Shown: positions 8,261 to 16,117 of the stretch, in pieces
Layout: every line of letters starts with the position of its first letter
Numbering within the stretch: position 1 is the first letter of the stretch
Origin: Acidobacteriota bacterium
GTDB lineage: Bacteria > Acidobacteriota > Thermoanaerobaculia > UBA5066 > Gp7-AA6
Direction: 5' to 3'
NCBI GenBank assembly: GCA_020199905.1
Contig: JAIVJS010000084.1
Location: forward strand, 1-50,113
DNA: 50,113 nt
The notes under the pieces: model-generated
What the model was told of the DNA's origin: nothing
Database searches by the model: none
What the model saw: the letters and a program-made list of their open reading frames with translations, nothing else
Made by a program: the position numbers and the translations under genes

Positions 8261-10276
8261 ATGCGCACCGCCCTCTCCTCGCTGTCCCTTCTCGAGCCGC
8301 GATCTCTCCAGGAAGCCCTCTCCATGCTGCGGGACGCGCCCGGGACCACGCCGCTCGCCGGAGGCACCGACCTCTACGTGGGCTTGAACTTCGGAACCGT
8401 TCGCGAGACGCGGTTCCTGGATCTCTCCCGGCTGCGCCCGCTGCGGGAGATCGCCCTTCAGGGGGACGTCCTCTCGATCGGCGCGCTCGCGACCTACACC
8501 GACATCGTGCGATCGCCGCTCGTGGCCGAACGCCTTCCGATCCTGGCCTCGGCCGCCCGCGAGATCGGCGGAGTGCAGATCCAGAACCGCGGAACCGTGG
8601 GGGGGAACGTCGCGAATGCCTCTCCCGCCGGCGACACGCTTCCGGTTCTGGCGGCCGCGGACGCGGTCGTCGTCCTCCAAAGGGCCGGCGGGAGCCGGCG
8701 GGTTCCGTTCACCGGGTTCTACACGGGATATCGAAAGTCGGTGCGCCGGGCAGACGAGCTGATCGTCGCGATCGAAGTCCCTCCGGTTGAGGGGCGGCAG
8801 TGGTTCCGCAAGGTCGGCACGCGCGCCGCCCAGGCGATCTCGAAAGTGGTGATGGCCGGCATTCGCTCGCCCCGCCCCCGGCTCGCCCTCGGGTCCGTCG
8901 CGCCCACCGTCCTCCGGCTGCCCCTCACCGAGGCGTCGCTCGCGGCGTCCGGGTCGATCGAGGAGGCGCGGCGCGTGCTCGCGCGGGAGATCCAGCCCAT
9001 CGACGACCTCCGCTCGACGGCCGCCTACCGGCACCGCGTCGCGGGAAATCTTCTCGCGCAGTTCTGGAGCCTGCCCGAGTCGCTGGCGCCCCTGATCTCG
9101 CGGAGGATCGCCGCGCGGCTGCGGACCCAGCCGGTGGAAGACTACCGGCTCGACTTCGAGGATGGTTACGGAAACCGGTCCGACGCCGAGGAAGACAGCC
9201 ACGCGATCTCGGCCGCCCGCGAGGTCGTGACGGGGATGGCCGCCGGCACGCTGTCGTCCTCGATCGGCGTCCGCATCAAGCCGTTGACCGAGGAGTTGCG
9301 GGCGAGATCCTTCCGGACCCTCGACCTCTTCGTCACCCAGATGGTGCGCGACGCGGGCCGGCTCCCGGACAATTTCGTCGTGACCCTTCCCAAGGTCACG
9401 GCGCCCGAGCAGGTCGCGGCGATCGCGGAGATTTTCGAGGCGCTCGAACGGGGGCTGTCCCTGCCAGCGGGGGCGCTGGCGCTCGAGATCATGGTCGAGA
9501 CTCCGCAGTCGATCATCGGGCCGGCGGGAGAGATCTCGATCGGAGGTCTGGTCTCCGCGGCGGGCGGACGCTGCCTCGCGGCGCACTTCGGAACCTACGA
9601 CTACACGGCGTCCCTGAACATCACGGCGGCCCATCAGCACATGCTTCACCCGGCGTGCGATTTCGCGCGCCACGCCATGCAGGCCGCCCTGGCCGGCACC
9701 GGCGTCTGGATTTCCGACGGCGCCACGAACGTCCTTCCAATTCCGCCCCACCGCGGCGAAGATCGGACGCTGACCGGACGGGAGATCGCCCGGAACCGCG
9801 CCGCGGTCCACGCGGCATGGAAGCTCCACTATGACCACGTGCGGCACTCGCTCGCGAACGCCTTCTACCAGGGCTGGGACCTCCACCCCGCGCAGCTGCC
9901 CACCCGGTACGCGGCCCTGTATGCGTTTTTTCTCGAAGGCCTCGACGCGGCGTCCGCGCGTCTCACGAACTTCGTCGAAAAGGCCGGGCAGGCCACGCTC
10001 GTCGGGGACGTCTTCGACGACGCGGCGACCGGACAGGGTCTTCTGAGCTTCTTCCTGCGCGCGTCGGCCTGCGGCGCGATCACCGAGCAGGAAGCCGTCG
10101 AGAAGAGCGGCCTGACTCTCGAAGAGCTGCGCAGCCGGTCGTTCGTGAGGATCCTGGCCGGGCGCAGGGCGGCGGCCGTACGGGGCCGGGAAACGGGAAA
10201 CGGGAGCCGAGCGACCAAAGGGAGCGAGACGGCCGCGGTACCCCGCGGTCAACTCGATCGGGAATCGAAGGACTAG
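8261..10276 (+). CDS. Fusion: xanthine dehydrogenase FAD subunit + CitE/HpcH-like aldolase domain (DUF6986-like)
   Basis: A 671-residue protein of two parts. Residues about 1-265 are a molybdenum-hydroxylase FAD subunit: LAGGTDL, the FAD motif GGVQIQNRGTVGGNVANASP, and a normal C-terminal ending STAAYRHRVAGNLL. Residues about 275-640 are a TIM-barrel citrate-lyase-beta/HpcH-like module: RLDFEDGYGNR, GVRIKPLTEEL, LEIMVETPQS, HFGTYDYTASL, HHP-type region HPACDFARHAMQ, and YQGWDLHPAQLPTRY. These match the DUF6986 family (sometimes labelled aldolase or phosphoenolpyruvate kinase), apparently without its N-terminal ~100 residues. The function of the second domain is not known to me; glyoxylate or ureidoglycolate chemistry is a guess from context. 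The last ~30 residues are encoded by an intergenic-type repeat. It starts eight bases after the iron-sulfur gene. Confidence 0.8.
   Translation: MRTALSSLSLLEPRSLQEALSMLRDAPGTTPLAGGTDLYVGLNFGTVRETRFLDLSRLRPLREIALQGDVLSIGALATYTDIVRSPLVAERLPILASAAREIGGVQIQNRGTVGGNVANASPAGDTLPVLAAADAVVVLQRAGGSRRVPFTGFYTGYRKSVRRADELIVAIEVPPVEGRQWFRKVGTRAAQAISKVVMAGIRSPRPRLALGSVAPTVLRLPLTEASLAASGSIEEARRVLAREIQPIDDLRSTAAYRHRVAGNLLAQFWSLPESLAPLISRRIAARLRTQPVEDYRLDFEDGYGNRSDAEEDSHAISAAREVVTGMAAGTLSSSIGVRIKPLTEELRARSFRTLDLFVTQMVRDAGRLPDNFVVTLPKVTAPEQVAAIAEIFEALERGLSLPAGALALEIMVETPQSIIGPAGEISIGGLVSAAGGRCLAAHFGTYDYTASLNITAAHQHMLHPACDFARHAMQAALAGTGVWISDGATNVLPIPPHRGEDRTLTGREIARNRAAVHAAWKLHYDHVRHSLANAFYQGWDLHPAQLPTRYAALYAFFLEGLDAASARLTNFVEKAGQATLVGDVFDDAATGQGLLSFFLRASACGAITEQEAVEKSGLTLEELRSRSFVRILAGRRAAAVRGRETGNGSRATKGSETAAVPRGQLDRESKD
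10188..10272. repeat. Dispersed ~80-bp repeat, copy 1, with heptamer start
   Basis: The block opens with 7-bp units (GGGAAAC, GGGAAAC, GGGAGCC, GAGCGAC). It continues into a segment with a CCGCGG-containing hairpin that is nearly identical to 23570-23646, with about six mismatches and a small indel by eye. Here it is read through as the C-terminal tail of the preceding gene; at the other locus it is purely intergenic. Confidence 0.85.
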
Positions 10277-10280
10277 GCCA

Positions 10281-10340
10281 GCGTCCCTTCGCCGTTCGTT
10301 CGCCCTTCGTTTTTCGCGCGCGCGAAGGCGCGCGCCAGGC
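10281..10340. terminator. Convergent intergenic region with TTCG heptamer-like repeats and palindrome
   Basis: Between the tail-to-tail FAD-fusion and uricase genes. TTCG-containing 7-bp-like units at 10285-10314 are followed by the perfect palindrome TTCGCGCGCGCGAA (10314-10327), preceded by a run of T, and a further GC-rich GGCGCGCGCC element. A bidirectional terminator role is plausible from position and structure but not proven. Confidence 0.4.
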
Positions 10341-10342
10341 GC

Positions 10343-11182
10343 CTAACGCCCCCTTTTCATCGTCGCCTCGATCAGGCCGTAGGGCTCTTCCGTGGCGACG
10401 AAGACCTCCCCGGGATTGTCGAGCCCGAACGGGGACAGGTCGACCAGCAGATGGTGCTTGTTCGGCATCGAAAGCCGGATTTTCGTGACTTCGGAGTGCG
10501 CGTCGAGCACGGCCTCTCCCATCGCGTGGAGCGTGTGCTGCACCGACGCGCTCACGTGATCCGCGAACGTCTCGAGCAGGGTCGAGCGGATCGCGCGGGA
10601 GACCGGCTCCCACGAGATCTCGCCGGGCGCGTAGGACCAGAGCGCCCGGACGGCGGTGGCCATGATCCGGTCGTCTGTCTCGCGAAGCGTCGTGTAGGCG
10701 TCTCGCAGGAATCCGGAGAATCCCGAGCTCCCGGATTTCAGGAGCGTCAGGTCTTCGAGCCCGGCGCGGACGGAGACGCCCGACCGGGTCCGCTCGACGC
10801 GGACGACCCGGCGCTCCGCTCCCGAAAGCGCGAAGGCGCTCGGATGCTCGCCGCTTCCCGACGGCAGCCGGCTCCACGGACGCTCGGTGATCGAGACCCG
10901 CGCCGCGGAAGCGGCGGCGCTCGCCCCGAGAAAATGGTCGGCGAGCGCGAGTGCGAACGTCTCGATCGCGCCGATGCCCCGCGTGCGCGCGAGCGCGTAG
11001 ACGGTGTTCTTCATCGTGTCCGTCGGTAAGATGACCGAGTTGTCGCCTTCGACGTGAGCGGCTTCGAAATCGCCTTCGAGCGCGACGGCGACCGTCAGGT
11101 CCCGGATCTCGTGGCGGTCGCTGCGGCGCCTCCGGTGGACCAGCCGGATCCCGGACTTCCCGTAGGAGTTTTCAGCGAGCAT
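10343..11182 (-). CDS. uox: Urate oxidase (uricase)
   Basis: A 279-residue cofactor-free uricase that oxidises urate to 5-hydroxyisourate with O2, producing H2O2. Visible signatures are Lys9 (in ENSYGKSGIRL) and Thr54 in LPTDTMKNTVYALA, the pair forming the charge relay in characterised uricases, and the late MPNKHHLLVDLSPFG motif with the conserved histidine. It is the last gene of the - strand ureide operon, so urate made by the xanthine dehydrogenase complex enters here. I chose ATG 11182. An upstream in-frame start would add 13 residues encoded by heptamer repeats, which is unlikely to be native. No targeting signal is present. A catalase was not seen nearby. Confidence 0.93.
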   Translation of the reverse strand: MLAENSYGKSGIRLVHRRRRSDRHEIRDLTVAVALEGDFEAAHVEGDNSVILPTDTMKNTVYALARTRGIGAIETFALALADHFLGASAAASAARVSITERPWSRLPSGSGEHPSAFALSGAERRVVRVERTRSGVSVRAGLEDLTLLKSGSSGFSGFLRDAYTTLRETDDRIMATAVRALWSYAPGEISWEPVSRAIRSTLLETFADHVSASVQHTLHAMGEAVLDAHSEVTKIRLSMPNKHHLLVDLSPFGLDNPGEVFVATEEPYGLIEATMKRGR

Positions 11183-11220
11183 GGTCGGAAGGACTGAGAA
11201 GTGAAAACGGACGACTGACA
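11183..11220. repeat. Degenerate heptamer repeat (GACTGAG-like)
   Basis: Units GGACTGA, GAAGTGA, AAACGGA and CGACTGA follow one another with a strict 7-bp period between the start of the uricase gene and the stop of the hydroxyisourate hydrolase gene. This sits within a single - strand operon. Confidence 0.6.
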
Positions 11221-11227
11221 ACCGGCA

Positions 11228-11563
11228 TCAACTCCCCCGGTACGTCGAGTATCCGAAGGGCGAGAGCAGCAGGGGAACGTGATGGTGCGTTGCGGCGTCG
11301 GCGATCTCGAAGACCACCTGGACCTCCGGGTAAAAACCCGCCGCGTTCACGCTGGAGAAATACGCACCCGTGTCGAAGGTCAGCCGGTACGTTCCGGGGC
11401 CGCGCACGGTCTCCAGAAGCCTCGCTCGCCCGTCGGAGTCGGAGACGCCTTTCGATACGGCCGTCCACCCCGCGACGCCGGACCGCACCTCGAGGAGCAG
11501 GGGAACTCCCGCCGCCGGCTGCCCGCGCGCCGTGTCGAGAATGTGGGTCGTGATTGCGCTCAT
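11228..11563 (-). CDS. hiuH: 5-Hydroxyisourate hydrolase (transthyretin-like)
   Basis: A 111-residue transthyretin-related protein that hydrolyses 5-hydroxyisourate to OHCU. The N-terminal TTHILDTARGQPA motif carries the conserved histidine. The C-terminal tetrapeptide YRGS is the classic signature separating enzyme from transthyretin. Its ATG overlaps the stop of the OHCU decarboxylase gene (ATGA), so the two consecutive pathway steps are translationally coupled. There is no signal peptide, so it should be cytosolic. Confidence 0.94.
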   Translation of the reverse strand: MSAITTHILDTARGQPAAGVPLLLEVRSGVAGWTAVSKGVSDSDGRARLLETVRGPGTYRLTFDTGAYFSSVNAAGFYPEVQVVFEIADAATHHHVPLLLSPFGYSTYRGS

Positions 11564-12054
11564 CGGCCCGCGGCCAGTCTCTCGAGGCGAAGGCGCGTGA
11601 TCCGGCGCTGCTCCTCGGCGGCGATCGCCAATTCCGTCGCCGCATCATTTTCCAGGCGCGCCCGGCAGAGCGCCAGCATCTCCCGCGCCGTCCTGCCGGC
11701 GGCGCAGACGATGAAGATGCGCCCGAAGCGCGCTTCGTAAGCGCGGTTGGCTTCTGCCAGGAGACGCGCGTCCTCGTCGCTGCCCGACAGCGCGCCGGCC
11801 TGTTCCTCGGCCGCACGCCCCGACGCGGCCCGGTCGCCGATGCGCGGATGGGCGTCGAGCGCCTCGAGTCGCTGCGTCTCCGGAAGAGAGCGCCAGGTCG
11901 CGTCGGAGGCGTCGATGAGCCGGTCGAGTGAACCGAACGGGCGCGCGGCGGCCATCCGGCGCGCCCACTCGGGCGAACCGCAGCATCCGAAAAGCTCCCT
12001 CTCCGCCGCCTCCGGCGGCAGAGCGTCGAGGAGACCGATTCCGGCGGCCGTCAA
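11560..12054 (-). CDS. uraD: OHCU decarboxylase
   Basis: A 164-residue 2-oxo-4-hydroxy-4-carboxy-5-ureidoimidazoline decarboxylase, giving (S)-allantoin. The active-site signature HPRIGDR and the later FGRIFIVCAAGRTA and EEQRRITRLRL segments are present. No ATG or GTG is suitably placed. The best start is TTG at 12054, whose last bases overlap the allantoicase stop as TTGA, and homology begins right there (LLDALPPEAAERELFGCCGS). It is translationally coupled on both sides. Confidence 0.9.
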   Translation of the reverse strand: MTAAGIGLLDALPPEAAERELFGCCGSPEWARRMAAARPFGSLDRLIDASDATWRSLPETQRLEALDAHPRIGDRAASGRAAEEQAGALSGSDEDARLLAEANRAYEARFGRIFIVCAAGRTAREMLALCRARLENDAATELAIAAEEQRRITRLRLERLAAGR

Positions 12055-13100
12055 ACGATCCCGCCCGCCGGTGGAAAGCCCGCCGAGGCCGGAGCCGGCG
12101 CCCAGAGCCGAAGCCGGCTGACTCCGCCGTCCGGATAGATGTTGAACCGCGCGTGCGTCGCTTCCCCCGCCGGGGCGAGCTCCCGCTCGAAGCGGTGCAG
12201 CGTGTGCGGAAAGAGTTTCGTCTCCGGGAGGATCTGGTCCCACTCGCGCGAGGATTCCTGAAGCTCTGCGACACCGGCCCCCGGCGACCGGCAGACCTCG
12301 ACCGAGCAGCTGCCGGGAGCGTTTCCCTTGAAATGCACCGTGTCGACGTCGATCCGGCGCACGATCCCCGATCGTCCGAGCCGCACGATCGCCCAGTCGT
12401 GCCCTATGCCGCGGCGACGGCGCGTCTCCCAGCCGTCTCCCATGTCGCGCCCGCGCCCCGGCATGACCAGGTTCTGCCGCGCCCCGAAGAACTCGTCGCT
12501 CGCCGCGAGGACGAGCCCTCCGTTCTCGACGGCCGCGAGGTCGAGCTCGCCGCCGGCGCGCGCGATCCGGTCCCAGTCGGGAGCGACCTCGCCGTGCACC
12601 CGCAGGCGCGCGACGCCGCCGTCGGGAAAGATGTTCAGACGGACGTGGGTGAACGGGCGCGGGGCGGCGGCGGAGAACATGTTCTGCGAATCGGGCCGCA
12701 CGGGCGACTTCGGCACCAGCTCGGTCCAGGCGATCTTCCCGGCTTCCCAGGGCTCGGAGGAAAGACTCGCCGTCTCGCAGGCCTCGATCGAGCAGGCCTC
12801 TGGCGCGTTTCCCTTGAAGTGGGTCGTGTCGATGACGAACCCATGCAGGATCCCCGGAAGACCGAGACGGACCACGCACCAGTCGTGCCCCAGGCTCCGC
12901 CGGCGCCGGGTCTCCCATCCATCCATCCACTTGCCCCGGTCGGTGTACTCCCCCTCCCGAAAGACGGGCTTGCCGGGCTTCAGAAGGTTTTCACGGGGCG
13001 CGAAGAACTCGTCGTTCGCGGCGATCGCCGAGCCGCCCAGCCGTTCCGACGCGAGATCGATCAGGTCCACGAAGTCCGGCACGGGGCTCCCTTCCACCAT
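12051..13100 (-). CDS. alc: Allantoicase
   Basis: A 349-residue enzyme made of two tandem allantoicase domains. The repeat is visible as NDEFFAPRENLL / GWETRRRRSLGHDW in the first half and SDEFFGARQNL / GWETRRRRGIGHDW in the second, each followed by HFKGNAP. It hydrolyses allantoate to ureidoglycolate and urea. ATG 13100 gives the family's normal N-terminus (VPDFVDLIDLASERLGG). An alternative TTG at 13151 overlaps the allantoinase stop as TTGA and would add 17 residues, so it remains possible. A ureidoglycolate lyase was not found in the window, so the last step is unassigned. Confidence 0.92.
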   Translation of the reverse strand: MVEGSPVPDFVDLIDLASERLGGSAIAANDEFFAPRENLLKPGKPVFREGEYTDRGKWMDGWETRRRRSLGHDWCVVRLGLPGILHGFVIDTTHFKGNAPEACSIEACETASLSSEPWEAGKIAWTELVPKSPVRPDSQNMFSAAAPRPFTHVRLNIFPDGGVARLRVHGEVAPDWDRIARAGGELDLAAVENGGLVLAASDEFFGARQNLVMPGRGRDMGDGWETRRRRGIGHDWAIVRLGRSGIVRRIDVDTVHFKGNAPGSCSVEVCRSPGAGVAELQESSREWDQILPETKLFPHTLHRFERELAPAGEATHARFNIYPDGGVSRLRLWAPAPASAGFPPAGGIV

Positions 13101-13147
13101 TCCAGGAGTCTGTCCTTCTGTTTCTTTTCTTTGCCCGGACAGGTTCC

Positions 13148-14491
13148 TCAACCCGACAAGAGGAGCTCGCCGCGCCCGGCGCGGACGAGACGGCCGCCGT
13201 CGAAGATCTTCTCACCTCTGAGATAGGTGGTCGTAACGCGTCCGCGCAGCTCGCGCCCCGCGTACGGAGTCTGCGGATGGCGCTGGTGGAGACGGGAGGC
13301 ATCGACCACGCGCACCGCGCCGGGATCGAAGACGACGAGGTCCGCTTCGCGCCCGGCTTCGATCGCCCCCTTGTCGTGAAGGAGCCCGGCGAATCGAGCC
13401 GGCGCCGCGCTCATCCACTCGACGACGCGTTCGGGTTGGATTCGCCGCTCCTCCGCGCCCGTCCAGACCGCGGCGAGAGTCAGCTCGAGGGACGCGATGC
13501 CTCCCCAGGCCGCGCCGAAATCCCCCTCGGCGAGGCGCTTGTCTTCGGGCGGGCAGGGAGAGTGGTCCGAGACGACCATGTCGATCACGCCCTCCGCGAG
13601 CCCCTTCCAGAGGCGTTCGCGGTTCTCGCGCTCCCGGATCGGAGGCGCGCACTTGAAGAGCGTAGCGCCATCCGGGATCTCTTCCGCGGCGAACGTCAGG
13701 TAGTGCGGGCACGTTTCGACAGTGACGGGCAGGCCCTCCGCGCGGGCGGCCGCAAGAGGCTGGAGCGCGTCGGCGGCCGAGAGATGCAGAACGTGAACGG
13801 CGACGCCGGTCGCGCGCGACAGCCGGATCACGGCCTCGACCGCCGCGACCTCGGCCGCGGCGGGCCGCGACGCGAGATAGCCCGAGTAGGAGCCCGCCGG
13901 CCCCGCGAATCTCCCGAGAAGCTCCGCGGACTCGGCGTGGACGAGCAGCGGGGCGCCGGTCGCCGCCAGCTCGCGGGCGGCGGCGAGAAGATCGTCTTCC
14001 GAGACGTGTTCGAACTCCGGAGCGCCGGACGGCGCCAGGAAGCACTTGAAACCGAACGACCCCGCCGCCCGCAGGCCCATCAGTTCCCTCGCGTTACCGG
14101 GGACGAGGCCGCCCCAGAACCCGACGTCGACCGAGCAGCGGCCCGCGGCGGCGTCGATCTTCGCGAACCATCCCTCGCGCGTCGTCGTCGGCGGGATGGC
14201 GTTCAAGGGCATGTCGATCACGGTGGTGATCCCGCCCGCGGCGGCCGCCGCCGTCGCCGTCTCAAACCCTTCCCAGTGGGTTCGGCCCGGCTCGTTGACG
14301 TGGACATGGGTGTCGACGAGACCCGGAAGGACGAGCGCGTCGCCAGCGTCCTCGACGTTCACGCCCTCGTCGGCGGCGGCATGGGAATCCACCGACAGGA
14401 TGCGGCCCCCCGCAACGCGGATTCCCGCCGGCCGGAGGCCTTCCGGGGTCGCCACGCGGCGGCTTCGGAGCACGAAATCCGGGCGGATCAT
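13148..14491 (-). CDS. allB: Allantoinase
   Basis: A 447-residue cyclic amidohydrolase opening allantoin to allantoate. Metal-site motifs are DTHVHVNEPGR, the carboxylated-lysine region FKCFLAPSGAPEF, HAES, VLHLSAADAL and VVSDHSPCPPEDK; the combination HVNEPG and SDHSPC favours allantoinase over dihydropyrimidinase. It is the first gene of the five-gene - strand ureide operon. Its ATG is preceded by GGGAGG at a usual distance. The permease gene starts only 40 bases away on the other strand, so both promoters share a very short divergent region. Confidence 0.94.
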   Translation of the reverse strand: MIRPDFVLRSRRVATPEGLRPAGIRVAGGRILSVDSHAAADEGVNVEDAGDALVLPGLVDTHVHVNEPGRTHWEGFETATAAAAAGGITTVIDMPLNAIPPTTTREGWFAKIDAAAGRCSVDVGFWGGLVPGNARELMGLRAAGSFGFKCFLAPSGAPEFEHVSEDDLLAAARELAATGAPLLVHAESAELLGRFAGPAGSYSGYLASRPAAAEVAAVEAVIRLSRATGVAVHVLHLSAADALQPLAAARAEGLPVTVETCPHYLTFAAEEIPDGATLFKCAPPIRERENRERLWKGLAEGVIDMVVSDHSPCPPEDKRLAEGDFGAAWGGIASLELTLAAVWTGAEERRIQPERVVEWMSAAPARFAGLLHDKGAIEAGREADLVVFDPGAVRVVDASRLHQRHPQTPYAGRELRGRVTTTYLRGEKIFDGGRLVRAGRGELLLSG

Positions 14492-14517
14492 GGGATCAGC
14501 CTCCCATCATAAGGGCC

Positions 14518-14523
14518 TAGAAT
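14518..14523 (+). promoter_or_regulatory. -10-like TAGAAT for leaderless permease gene
   Basis: TAGAAT lies eight bases before the GTG start, with no Shine-Dalgarno sequence between. This matches the spacing of the other candidate leaderless promoters in this window. Confidence 0.5.
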
Positions 14524-14531
14524 GGCGGCGC

Positions 14532-16103
14532 GTGGCGACGTCCGTTTACGGCAACGAGAAGCGGCACGGGGACGGCCGCGTGGAGCTGATCGATCAGACG
14601 CGGATCGCCGCCTCTCCCCTCGCCAACAAGGACCTCCTGCCCGTCCCGATCTCCCGGCGAACCTGGACGACCTACAACTACGCGGCGCTCTGGATCAGCA
14701 TGGCGCACTGCATACCGACCTATTACATGGCCTCCGGGTTGATGGCGGCGGGCATGAACTGGTGGCAGGCGCTCATGACGATCCTCCTCGGAAACGTCAT
14801 CGTCCTGGTGCCGATCCTCCTGAACTCCCATCCGGGGACGCGCTACGGGATCCCCTTTCCCGTCTTCGCGCGCGCGGCGTACGGCACGCTCGGATCCAAC
14901 CTTCCGGCGATCATGCGGGCGCTCGTGGCGTGCGGCTGGTTCGGCATCCAGTGCTGGATCGGCGGCGAGGCGCTGAACACCCTCTTCCAGGCGGTGGACC
15001 CGAAATGGACCGGCCGTTTCGGCGGCGGATTCTCGGGCCATTCCGGGGCGGAGTGGATCTCCTTCCTCCTTTTCTGGGCGCTGAACATCGTGATCGTCTA
15101 CCGGGGAATGGACCTGCTTCGCAAAGTCGAGAACTGGGCGGCGCCTTTCGTCCTCGTGATGACGGCCGCGCTTCTCGTCTGGGCGATCCGCCGCGCGCAC
15201 GGTCTCGGGCCCCTGCTGGCGCAGCGGGGGACTCTCCGAACCTTCCGTGAGTTCTTTCCGGTGTTCGTGCCGTCGCTCACGGCGATGATCGGGTTCTGGG
15301 CGACGCTGTCTCTCAACATGCCGGACTTCACGCGTTTCGGCCGCAGCCAGCGCGATCAGATGATCGGGCAGGTCGTGGCGCTTCCGACGACCATGTCGCT
15401 CTTCGCGGCGATGGGGGTCCTGATCACGAGCGCGACGGCGATCATCTACGGCAAGGCCATCTGGGATCCGGTCGTCCTCGTCGGAAAGTTCTCGCAGCCG
15501 TTCATCGTCGCCGTGTCGATGTTCACGGTCGTGGTCGCCACGCTCGCGGTGAACATCGCGGCCAACGTCGTATCGCCCGCGAACGACTTCGCCAACGCTT
15601 TCCCGCGCCTGATTCGCTTCAAGACGGGGGGACTCATCACCGGGATCATCGGAATCGTCATGCAGCCGTGGAGGCTCCTCGCGGATCCCTCCGGCTACAT
15701 CTTCACGTGGCTTCTCGGGTATTCCGGAGGCCTCGGATCGATTGCGGGCGTCCTGATCGCGGACTACTGGATCGTCCGGCGGACACGCCTGCGCCTGGAG
15801 GATCTGTACCTGCCGCGGGGCGTGTATCGCTACGCGGGCGGATGGAACTGGAAGGCGGTCGTCGCCACGCTCACCGGATGCGGGCTGGCGTGGGGCGGGC
15901 TCCTCTGGCCCGCGTTGAAGCCCCTCTATGCTTACGGCTGGTTCGTCGGGTTCTTCGCGTCCGGCCTCCTTTACTGGGCGCTCTCCGGGCGGGAGGCGGA
16001 GGGGGGGAGGCGGAAGGCGCGCCCTGACCGAAAACGAAAACGCGCGCCAGAAATCGCCGGGGACGAACCGATTCACGCTCGACGCTCGACGCTCAACGCT
16101 TGA
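14532..16103 (+). CDS. NCS1 family permease, allantoin/hydantoin type (PucI-like)
   Basis: A 523-residue integral membrane transporter with about twelve predicted hydrophobic helices. NCS1 signatures include the N-terminal PISRRTWTTYNYAALWISM and the helix 3 region ACGWFGIQCWIGGEAL, both typical of allantoin and hydantoin carriers. The gene is divergent from allantoinase, so allantoin is the likeliest substrate, although uracil or another purine is possible. The start is GTG 14532; upstream in-frame reading is a shadow of allantoinase. The last ~40 residues after YWALSG are Arg/Lys-rich and are encoded by 7-bp-type repeats, ending ARRSTLNA. They look like an acquired tail rather than part of the family fold. 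The 3' end overlaps the convergent neighbour by 11 bases. Confidence 0.88.
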   Translation: MATSVYGNEKRHGDGRVELIDQTRIAASPLANKDLLPVPISRRTWTTYNYAALWISMAHCIPTYYMASGLMAAGMNWWQALMTILLGNVIVLVPILLNSHPGTRYGIPFPVFARAAYGTLGSNLPAIMRALVACGWFGIQCWIGGEALNTLFQAVDPKWTGRFGGGFSGHSGAEWISFLLFWALNIVIVYRGMDLLRKVENWAAPFVLVMTAALLVWAIRRAHGLGPLLAQRGTLRTFREFFPVFVPSLTAMIGFWATLSLNMPDFTRFGRSQRDQMIGQVVALPTTMSLFAAMGVLITSATAIIYGKAIWDPVVLVGKFSQPFIVAVSMFTVVVATLAVNIAANVVSPANDFANAFPRLIRFKTGGLITGIIGIVMQPWRLLADPSGYIFTWLLGYSGGLGSIAGVLIADYWIVRRTRLRLEDLYLPRGVYRYAGGWNWKAVVATLTGCGLAWGGLLWPALKPLYAYGWFVGFFASGLLYWALSGREAEGGRRKARPDRKRKRAPEIAGDEPIHARRSTLNA

Positions 16104-16117
16104 CGCCCGCCGCTCCC
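16076..16117. repeat. Heptamer tandem repeat (CGCTCGA family)
   Basis: Units CGCTCGA, CGCTCGA, CGCTCAA, CGCTTGA, CGCCCGC and CGCTCCC run head to tail. The repeat holds the stop codons of both the permease gene (+) and the DUF5329-like gene (-), so it is translated from both sides. Confidence 0.8.
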
